Shown here in pieces: positions 55,242 through 64,000 of a DNA stretch of 64,000 nt. The DNA lies in contig NZ_JAHCAQ010000015.1 in the NCBI RefSeq assembly GCF_019634845.1, forward strand, positions 34,150 to 98,149. Reading direction: 5' to 3'. A model generated the notes under the pieces. That model was not told the origin of the DNA, made no database searches, and saw only the letters and a program-made list of their open reading frames with translations. The position numbers and the translations under genes are program-made. Every line of letters begins with the position of its first letter. Positions within the stretch are counted from its first letter, which is position 1. The DNA comes from Dokdonella sp. Lineage in GTDB: Bacteria; Pseudomonadota; Gammaproteobacteria; Xanthomonadales; Rhodanobacteraceae.

Positions 55242-55961
55242 ATGACCAACGCCGCACCGCTCGATCTGATCCACGAGGACGCCCATCTGCTGGCCGTCGA
55301 CAAGCCGCCGGGCCTGGCCGTGCATCGCAGCCGGCTCGTCGGCAGCGACGAGGACTACCTGATCGACCGACTGCGCGCCCAGGTCGGCGGCGAGCTGTAC
55401 CTGGCGCATCGGCTCGATCGCGCCACCAGCGGCGTGTTGCTGGTGGCGCGGTCGCAGCAAGTCGCCGCCGAACTCGGGCGACAGCTCATGGCGCGCACGG
55501 TGGACAAGTCGTATCTGGCCGTCGTGCGCGGCTGGCCGGCGGAACAGGGCGAGATCGACTATCCGCTGTCCGGTGCGAGCCTGCGCGGCGAGGCGAAACC
55601 GGCACTGACCTGCTGGCGACGGTTGGCCACGGTCGAGGTCCCGATCGCGGTGGGCCGCTATCCGCAGCAGCGCTACGCATTGCTCGACGTGGCGCCCGCA
55701 ACGGGCCGCTACCGGCAGATCCGGCGCCATTTCCACCATGTCTCGCATCACATCCTCGGCGACACCAGTCACGGGCGCGGCGATCACAATCGCTTGATCC
55801 GCATCCATTTCGGCCTCGCCCGACTGTTCCTGCACGCCTGGCGCCTGCGCCTGGTGCATCCGGTCGATGGCACCGAGCTGGCGCTCGAGGCCCCGCTCGA
55901 TGCGCAGTGGCAGCGCCTGCTCGCAGCATTTGGCTGGTGCGGGGCGCTGCCGGCCGCATGA
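55242..55961 (+). CDS. truC: tRNA pseudouridine(65) synthase
   Basis: 239 aa of the RluA family. AHRLDRATSGVLL contains the catalytic aspartate. VDKPPGLAVHRS at the start, PAVGRYP-like VGRYPQQRYALLDV and the C-terminal FGWCGALP match TruC more closely than RluA/C/D. It isomerises U65 of tRNAIle and tRNAAsp. It is somewhat shorter than E. coli TruC (260) because the C-terminal tail is absent. Confidence 0.9.
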   Translation: MTNAAPLDLIHEDAHLLAVDKPPGLAVHRSRLVGSDEDYLIDRLRAQVGGELYLAHRLDRATSGVLLVARSQQVAAELGRQLMARTVDKSYLAVVRGWPAEQGEIDYPLSGASLRGEAKPALTCWRRLATVEVPIAVGRYPQQRYALLDVAPATGRYRQIRRHFHHVSHHILGDTSHGRGDHNRLIRIHFGLARLFLHAWRLRLVHPVDGTELALEAPLDAQWQRLLAAFGWCGALPAA

Positions 55962-56003
55962 GGGCGTTCAGCGGCGGTGCTTTGTGCGCGGCCGCGCTTT
56001 CCG

Positions 56004-56014
56004 TAAAATAGGGC
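56004..56014 (+). promoter_or_regulatory. -10 element for guaB, nearly leaderless
   Basis: TAAAAT at 56004-56009 ends 5 nt before the guaB ATG at 56015. This predicts little or no 5' leader, so regulation by a leader RNA is unlikely. Confidence 0.5.
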
Positions 56015-57472
56015 ATGCGCATCCTCACCAACGCCCTCACCTTCGATGACGTCCTGCTGGTCCCGGCCCATTCGGCCGTGCTGCCGCGCGACGTTTCCCT
56101 CGCCACCCGCCTGACCCGCAACATCCGCCTGAACCTGCCGATCATCTCGGCAGCGATGGACACGGTCACCGAGGCGCGGCTGGCGATCACGATGGCCCAA
56201 TGCGGCGGCATCGGCATCATCCACAAGAACATGCCGCTCGAACGCCAGGCCGCCGAAGTGCGGCTGGTCAAGAAGTACGAGGCCGGCGTGATCCGCGATC
56301 CGATCACGGTCGGGCCTTACACCTCGATCGGCGAGGTCAGCCAGCTCACGCGCCGTCACAACATCTCGGGCGTGCCCGTGGTCGATGGCGAGCAGCTCGT
56401 CGGCATCGTCACCAACCGCGACCTGCGCTTCGAGAAGAAAGCCGACGATCCGGTGCGCAACATCATGACGCGCAAGGATCGCCTGGTGACCGTGCGCGAG
56501 GGGGCCAGCGACGACGAGGTGCTGGCACTGCTGCACAAATTCCGCATCGAGAAGGTGCTGGTGGTCGACGAAGCGTTCCGCCTGCGCGGCCTCATCACGG
56601 TCAAGGACATCCAGAAGGCGCGCGACAATCCCGATTCGTGCAAGGACGAACACGAGCGCCTGCGCGTGGGCGCGGCGGTCGGCGTCGCCGGCGACACCGA
56701 GGCGCGCGTGGCCGCGCTGGTCGAGGCCGGCGTCGATGCGATCGTCGTCGATACCGCGCATGGTCACTCGCAAGGTGTGCTCGAGCGCGTGCGCTGGGTG
56801 CGGCGGAACTTCCCCGAGCTGTCGCTGATCGCCGGCAACATCGTCACCGGCGACGCCGCGCGCGCGCTGGTCGACGCCGGCGTCGATGCGGTCAAGGTCG
56901 GTGTCGGGCCCGGTTCCATCTGCACCACGCGCATCGTGGCCGGCGTCGGCGTGCCGCAGATTTCCGCGATCGACATGGTGGCCGAGGCGCTGCACGGCAG
57001 CGAGGTCGGCCTGATCGCCGACGGAGGCATCCGCTATTCGGGCGACGTGGCCAAGGCGATCGCGGCCGGCGCCGACTGCGTGATGATCGGCGGCATGTTC
57101 GCCGGCACCGAGGAATCGCCCGGCGACGTCGAGCTGTATCAGGGCCGCAGCTACAAGAGTTACCGCGGCATGGGGTCGCTTGGCGCGATGGAGAAGGGCT
57201 CCAAGGATCGCTACTTCCAGGATGAGGCCGACGCCGACAAACTCGTGCCCGAGGGCATCGAAGGTCGCGTGCCCTACCGCGGGCCGTTGCGCAACATCGT
57301 GCACCAGCTGGCCGGCGGCGTGCGCGCGTCGATGGGCTATGTCGGCTGCGCGAGCATCGACGAAATGCGCCGCAAACCGCAGTTCGTCAAGGTGACGAGC
57401 GCCGGCATGCGCGAATCGCACGTGCACGATGTCGCGATCACCAAGGAAGCGCCCAACTACCGCCTGGACTGA
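56015..57472 (+). CDS. guaB: inosine-5'-monophosphate dehydrogenase
   Basis: 485 aa with the TIM barrel interrupted by tandem CBS domains (about 92-200; [24 protein letters not shown]). The catalytic C303 is in GPGSICTTR, and [11 protein letters not shown] is the flap region. It oxidises IMP to XMP, the rate-setting step of GMP synthesis. Downstream lie a small secreted-protein gene (2-bp gap) and guaA, an arrangement interrupted by that extra gene. Confidence 0.97.
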   Translation: MRILTNALTFDDVLLVPAHSAVLPRDVSLATRLTRNIRLNLPIISAAMDTVTEARLAITMAQCGGIGIIHKNMPLERQAAEVRLVKKYEAGVIRDPITVGPYTSIGEVSQLTRRHNISGVPVVDGEQLVGIVTNRDLRFEKKADDPVRNIMTRKDRLVTVREGASDDEVLALLHKFRIEKVLVVDEAFRLRGLITVKDIQKARDNPDSCKDEHERLRVGAAVGVAGDTEARVAALVEAGVDAIVVDTAHGHSQGVLERVRWVRRNFPELSLIAGNIVTGDAARALVDAGVDAVKVGVGPGSICTTRIVAGVGVPQISAIDMVAEALHGSEVGLIADGGIRYSGDVAKAIAAGADCVMIGGMFAGTEESPGDVELYQGRSYKSYRGMGSLGAMEKGSKDRYFQDEADADKLVPEGIEGRVPYRGPLRNIVHQLAGGVRASMGYVGCASIDEMRRKPQFVKVTSAGMRESHVHDVAITKEAPNYRLD

Positions 57473-57474
57473 CC

Positions 57475-58083
57475 ATGCGCGCCGTGCCGACGATCCTCGC
57501 CGCCTTGCTGGCGGCGCCATGCCTGGCGGCCAGCACCGAGCCGCCGACACAGGTGCGTGTCACGGTCGATGGCAAGGCCTATGTTGGCAACACGGGCACC
57601 ACAATCGAAGTCGACGTCGGCGGGCGCAAGCTGCCGCTGCGTGTCGAGGAATTGCCGTGGCGGCACTTCGAGGCGGGTCGGCTGCGCTTCGACTACCCGC
57701 GCCATTTTCCCTGGGAGCACGATCCCGAGCCGCCCCGCAGCTGGACGCTGGACGGCAACAACGCCGTGCTCATGGTGTTCGAGAACGTCGCGCCCAGGCG
57801 CAGCGCCGAGGCGCAAGCCGAGGCCATCGAAGGGCTGTTGCTGCGCGGCGCGGCGCCGCGCCGCGCCAAGGCGTTGCTGGCGACGGCCAAGGCCGGCACG
57901 CTCAGTGGTGTCGCGACGACGATCAAGGTCGTCAATTACACGATGAGCAACGAAATTTTCGTCATCGACAGCGGCAAGTCGTCATGGCTGCTCGTGCTGC
58001 AGGACGCGCTCACCGACGCCGGCGAACACACTGCCGAATACCTCGAGATGCGCGCGCGCCTCTCGGCCACCCTGGAGTTCTGA
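57475..58083 (+). CDS. secreted protein of unknown function between guaB and guaA
   Basis: 202 aa. A Sec signal peptide (about 1-19, cleaved near CLAAS) is followed by a mature, charge-mixed alpha/beta protein with AFEN-type strands (VLMVFENVAPRRSAEAQAEAIEGLL). The start lies 2 bp after guaB and the stop 3 bp before guaA, so it is in the purine operon. I recognise no family; no Cys pair, metal motif or catalytic triad stands out. Confidence 0.75.
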   Translation: MRAVPTILAALLAAPCLAASTEPPTQVRVTVDGKAYVGNTGTTIEVDVGGRKLPLRVEELPWRHFEAGRLRFDYPRHFPWEHDPEPPRSWTLDGNNAVLMVFENVAPRRSAEAQAEAIEGLLLRGAAPRRAKALLATAKAGTLSGVATTIKVVNYTMSNEIFVIDSGKSSWLLVLQDALTDAGEHTAEYLEMRARLSATLEF

Positions 58084-58086
58084 GCC

Positions 58087-59652
58087 TTGGATCTCATCCA
58101 TCGCGATCGCATCCTCATCCTCGATTTCGGCGCGCAGTACACCCAGCTCATCGCGCGCCGCATCCGTGAAATCGGCGTCTATTGCGAAATCTGGGCCTGG
58201 GACCACGACCCGGCAGAGATCGCCGCGTTCGGTGCCAAGGGCATCATCCTGTCGGGTGGCCCAGAATCCACCACTGCCGTCAATCCGCCGCGTGCGGCGC
58301 AGGCGGTATTCGACAGCGGCGTGCCGATCCTGGGCATCTGCTACGGCATGCAGACGCTGGCCGCGCAACTGGGCGGCGCCACCGAGGCGGCCGACCAGCG
58401 TGAATTCGGTCATGCCGAAGTGGCGGTGACCGGCGCCGATGCGCTGCTTGCGGGCCTCAGCGACCACGCCGCGCGGCAGGCGCTCGACGTGTGGATGAGC
58501 CATGGCGACCATGTGTCGCAGGTGCCGCCGGGCTTCGTGGTGACGGCCCGCACCGAGCGCATCCCGATCGCGGCGATGGCCGATGACGCGCGGCGTTGGT
58601 ACGGTGTGCAGTTCCATCCCGAGGTCACCCATACGCGGCAGGGCAACGCGCTGCTGCGTCGGTTCGTGGTCGACATCTGCGGCTGCGCCACGCTGTGGAC
58701 GCCGGCGCAGATCATCGAGGACCAGATCGCGCGCGTGCGCGCCCAGGTCGGCAGCGACGAGGTGATTCTCGGCCTGTCGGGCGGCGTCGATTCGTCGGTG
58801 GTGGCCGCCTTGCTGCATCGGGCGATCGGCGCGCAACTGACCTGCGTATTCGTCGACACCGGCCTGCTGCGCTGGCGCGAAGGCGACCAGGTGATGGCGA
58901 CGATGCAGCAGAACCTCGGCGTGAAGGTCATTCGCGTCGATGCCGCGCAGCGCTATTTCCGTGCGCTCGAGGGCGTGACCGATCCAGAGGCCAAGCGCAA
59001 GGTCATCGGCAACCTGTTCGTCGAAATCTTCGAGGAGGAATCGGCCCGCTTGCGCAATGCGCGATGGCTCGCGCAGGGCACGATCTACCCGGATGTGATC
59101 GAATCGGCCGGCAGCAAGACCGGCAAGGCGCACGTGATCAAGAGCCACCACAACGTCGGTGGCCTGCCTGAGCACATGAAGCTCGGCCTCGTCGAGCCGC
59201 TGCGCGAGCTGTTCAAGGACGAAGTGCGCCGCCTCGGGGTCGAGCTGGGCCTGCCGCGCGAGATGGTCTATCGCCACCCGTTCCCGGGGCCTGGCCTCGG
59301 CGTGCGCATCCTCGGCGAGGTCAAACCCGAGTACGCCGAACTGCTCGCCCGCGCCGACGCCATTTTCATCGACGAGTTGCGCAAGGCCGGCCTGTACGAC
59401 GAGGTCAGCCAGGCTTTCGCCGTGTTCCTGCCGGTCAAATCGGTCGGCGTGGTCGGCGATGCCCGCGCCTACGAGTGGGTGATCGCACTGCGCGCGGTGG
59501 AGACGGTCGACTTCATGACCGCGCACTGGGCGCAGCTTCCGTATGAGTTTCTTGGCGCCGTATCAAACAGAATAATCAATGAGTTGCGCGGCGTTTCCCG
59601 CGTCGTTTACGACATCAGCGGCAAGCCGCCGGCGACGATCGAGTGGGAGTGA
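58087..59652 (+). CDS. guaA: GMP synthase (glutamine-hydrolysing)
   Basis: 521 aa from a TTG start, the usual GuaA length. The class I amidotransferase domain (about 1-200) has C85 in [15 protein letters not shown] and the HPEVTHT His-Glu. The ATP-PPase domain has [13 protein letters not shown] (about 228-240), and the C-terminal dimerisation domain has [13 protein letters not shown]. It aminates XMP to GMP. TTG is rare for this gene and the SD is weak, suggesting coupling to the upstream gene. Confidence 0.96.
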   Translation: MDLIHRDRILILDFGAQYTQLIARRIREIGVYCEIWAWDHDPAEIAAFGAKGIILSGGPESTTAVNPPRAAQAVFDSGVPILGICYGMQTLAAQLGGATEAADQREFGHAEVAVTGADALLAGLSDHAARQALDVWMSHGDHVSQVPPGFVVTARTERIPIAAMADDARRWYGVQFHPEVTHTRQGNALLRRFVVDICGCATLWTPAQIIEDQIARVRAQVGSDEVILGLSGGVDSSVVAALLHRAIGAQLTCVFVDTGLLRWREGDQVMATMQQNLGVKVIRVDAAQRYFRALEGVTDPEAKRKVIGNLFVEIFEEESARLRNARWLAQGTIYPDVIESAGSKTGKAHVIKSHHNVGGLPEHMKLGLVEPLRELFKDEVRRLGVELGLPREMVYRHPFPGPGLGVRILGEVKPEYAELLARADAIFIDELRKAGLYDEVSQAFAVFLPVKSVGVVGDARAYEWVIALRAVETVDFMTAHWAQLPYEFLGAVSNRIINELRGVSRVVYDISGKPPATIEWE

Positions 59653-60377
<725 letters not shown>

Positions 60378-60383
60378 CGCGGT

Positions 60384-61226
60384 TCAGGCGAGCTGTTCCT
60401 TCGCCCATGCCGCGTCGAGTGCTTCCATCGCATCGTGCGGCTTGAGCCCGGCGGCCTTGTCCCAGGCTTCAGCCACTTCGTCCTCGCGCTTGTCGCCATG
60501 CAACAGCATGAGGCCGTTGCCGTACTCGATCCACGCGATCGGCGAGTCGGGCGTGAGCTTGAGCGCTTGCTTGAGGTGCTTCTCGGCCTCGGCGGCGCTG
60601 GCGCCGTAGGTCAGTTTGGCGAGCATGCCACCGACCTTGCCGACGATTTCGGCGTGATAGAGGCCGAGCGCGGTGGTGGCCTCGGCGTGCTTGGGCGCGA
60701 GCTCGAGCGTGGCAACGAGCGACTCGCGCACCTTGCCGGCCAGGCCTTGTGCCAGCGCCTTGGTGATCGAAATGGCCTGGCTCAGCCGCCCGATCGCGAA
60801 GGCGCGACGATAGTGGCTGTTGGCTTCGCCGGGCAGGGCGGTGATGGCCGCTTCGGCCAGTTGGGTGAGTTCTTCGTAGCGCGCGGTGCGGGCCTTGGCA
60901 TCGTCGACGAGGTAGGTGGCGTGGATGCCGCCGGCCTTGATCGCGACCGAGGCGCCGAGCGCCTTGAGGGCGACGCCCTGCTCGTAGGCGTGGTGGAAAT
61001 CGCCGCGGTGGAACGCGCGCCAGGCGTCCTGCAACTGGGTGGCGATCGCCGCCGCGTCCTTGCCGAGCTTGGGGTTGTTCTTCAGCAGCGCGGCGATGTG
61101 CCGCTCGTCAGGGAACGCTTCCAGGTCGCCTGCATGCAGCTGCTTCCAGGCCTTGGCCAGTTTGTCGCCGGCGTAGTCGAACGCCTTGTTCGGATGCGGA
61201 AACGCCGCCCAACCCTTGTTCGCCAT
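60384..61226 (-). CDS. TPR-like cytoplasmic protein of unknown function
   Basis: 280 aa from the ATG at 61226. It is Ala/Lys-rich and all-helical, with paired helices in the TPR pattern (ESLVATLELAPKHAEATTALGLYHAEI and AEKHLKQALKLTPDSPIAWIEYGNGL). It has no signal peptide or transmembrane segment. It resembles uncharacterised Lysobacterales proteins, but I cannot assign a function. It is divergent from ligA and convergent with tadA. Confidence 0.75.
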   Translation of the reverse strand: MANKGWAAFPHPNKAFDYAGDKLAKAWKQLHAGDLEAFPDERHIAALLKNNPKLGKDAAAIATQLQDAWRAFHRGDFHHAYEQGVALKALGASVAIKAGGIHATYLVDDAKARTARYEELTQLAEAAITALPGEANSHYRRAFAIGRLSQAISITKALAQGLAGKVRESLVATLELAPKHAEATTALGLYHAEIVGKVGGMLAKLTYGASAAEAEKHLKQALKLTPDSPIAWIEYGNGLMLLHGDKREDEVAEAWDKAAGLKPHDAMEALDAAWAKEQLA

Positions 61227-61302
61227 CGCAATGCCCTCCGGTGGTTCGGCGCAGTGTGCCGCGTCGGTGGCCATGCCGTCACGCCGCCTTGCGACAACTG
61301 GC

Positions 61303-63705
<2,403 letters not shown>

Positions 63706-64000
63706 AGCAGCCGTAGGGCACGGCCCGCACGCATCGCGCCCGCTGTCGAGCGCTGCCCCCGGCACTGCCGCCGGGGCAGCGCCCCCTGGCGGCCGCACCA
63801 GCGACCCCGAATACGCCCGCACATGCGACCCAATAACCGGTTACACCCCCGTCTGCGTCGCATAACTCGCCACCGTTCAGCGAATCCAACCACGAGCCCG
63901 CAGCGCCAAGTCCATGATCCAGCGAAGGAATTGCACTTGACCACCACGCTACCATCGCCGACCATCGGTGCATACGCCCCGGTTGCGGGGTCTATTTGTA
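63706..64000. other. gene-poor right edge with two hairpins
   Basis: 295 bp after ligA hold no complete gene. A 10-bp perfect stem GCGCTGCCCC / GGGGCAGCGC (63750-63782) lacks a T-tract. Near the edge CCCCG / CGGGG (63977-63990) is followed by TCTATTT, a weak terminator-like element. Minus-strand frames here are GC-rich and start inside the gap without a family match. Confidence 0.5.
63750..63782 (+). repeat. strong hairpin 3' of ligA
   Basis: GCGCTGCCCC (63750-63759) and GGGGCAGCGC (63773-63782) pair perfectly over 10 bp around a 13-nt loop that itself has a CGG/CCG pair. No T-run follows. It could stabilise the ligA mRNA or be a REP-type repeat. Confidence 0.5.

Overview
The window is a high-GC, gene-dense chromosomal segment (about 60 protein genes, no rRNA, tRNA, IS element, phage or CRISPR array seen) from a gammaproteobacterium. 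The serC-pheA-hisC-aroA-cmk-rpsA-ihfB-lapAB block, the ndk-rlmN-pilF-rodZ-yfgM-bamB-der block, bTHX, and the polyhydroxyalkanoate-granule genes fit the Lysobacterales (Xanthomonadales), perhaps Rhodanobacteraceae. This placement is inference from gene order and protein character, not from a search. It looks like stable core genome with a few accessory modules.

Layout. 1-3.1 kb: zinc module. A truncated ZnuD-like TonB receptor (-) and a MerC protein (+) diverge around a perfect Zur-like palindrome and are followed by a His-Asp-rich CDF zinc exporter. 3.2-6.2 kb: bTHX, cold-shock protein with its terminator, FMN reductase, CorA, rhomboid protease. 6.2-10.6 kb: lipid module. TetR regulator and acyl-CoA-binding protein (-), a two-domain alcohol-forming fatty acyl-CoA reductase (+), a repeat-rich spacer, then a phasin and a PHA-granule regulator (-). 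10.7-12.7 kb: double-FHA membrane protein and DipZ-like thioredoxin-fold protein.

12.9-27 kb: a long rightward run. Serine and aromatic amino-acid synthesis (serC, serA, pheA, hisC, aroA) leads into cmk, rpsA, ihfB, the LPS regulators lapA and lapB, a WbpL-like glycosyl-phosphate transferase, a WbpM-like dehydratase and galU. This resembles the flanks of an O-antigen locus with no O-antigen genes in it. 27-30 kb: small membrane proteins, a MetC-type PLP enzyme and a lipoprotein. 30-35.4 kb (-): a beta-oxidation operon led by a PsrA-like TetR gene with a perfect palindromic operator upstream.

35.5-43.6 kb: ndk, rlmN, pilF, rodZ, yfgM, bamB, der, folD (nucleotide balance, tRNA/rRNA modification, type IV pili, cell shape, outer-membrane assembly, ribosome assembly, one-carbon metabolism). 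43.6-47.4 kb: TatT lipoprotein plus DctP-DctQ-DctM, a T-component TRAP transporter. 47.5-55.2 kb (-): a two-component system and a CzcCBA/CusCBA-type heavy-metal RND efflux operon. 55.2-64 kb: truC, guaB, a secreted protein, guaA, tadA, a TPR protein (-) and ligA.

Recurring architecture: 4-bp GTGA/ATGA stop-start overlaps join many operon genes, and several genes (truC, ligA, guaB, lipoprotein at 29032) have a -10-like hexamer ending 5-6 nt before the ATG, suggesting leaderless mRNAs. I did not find a convincing wholly undescribed multi-gene system. The most interesting modules are the fatty-alcohol/storage-lipid neighbourhood, the Zur-centred zinc module, and the empty O-antigen-type locus.
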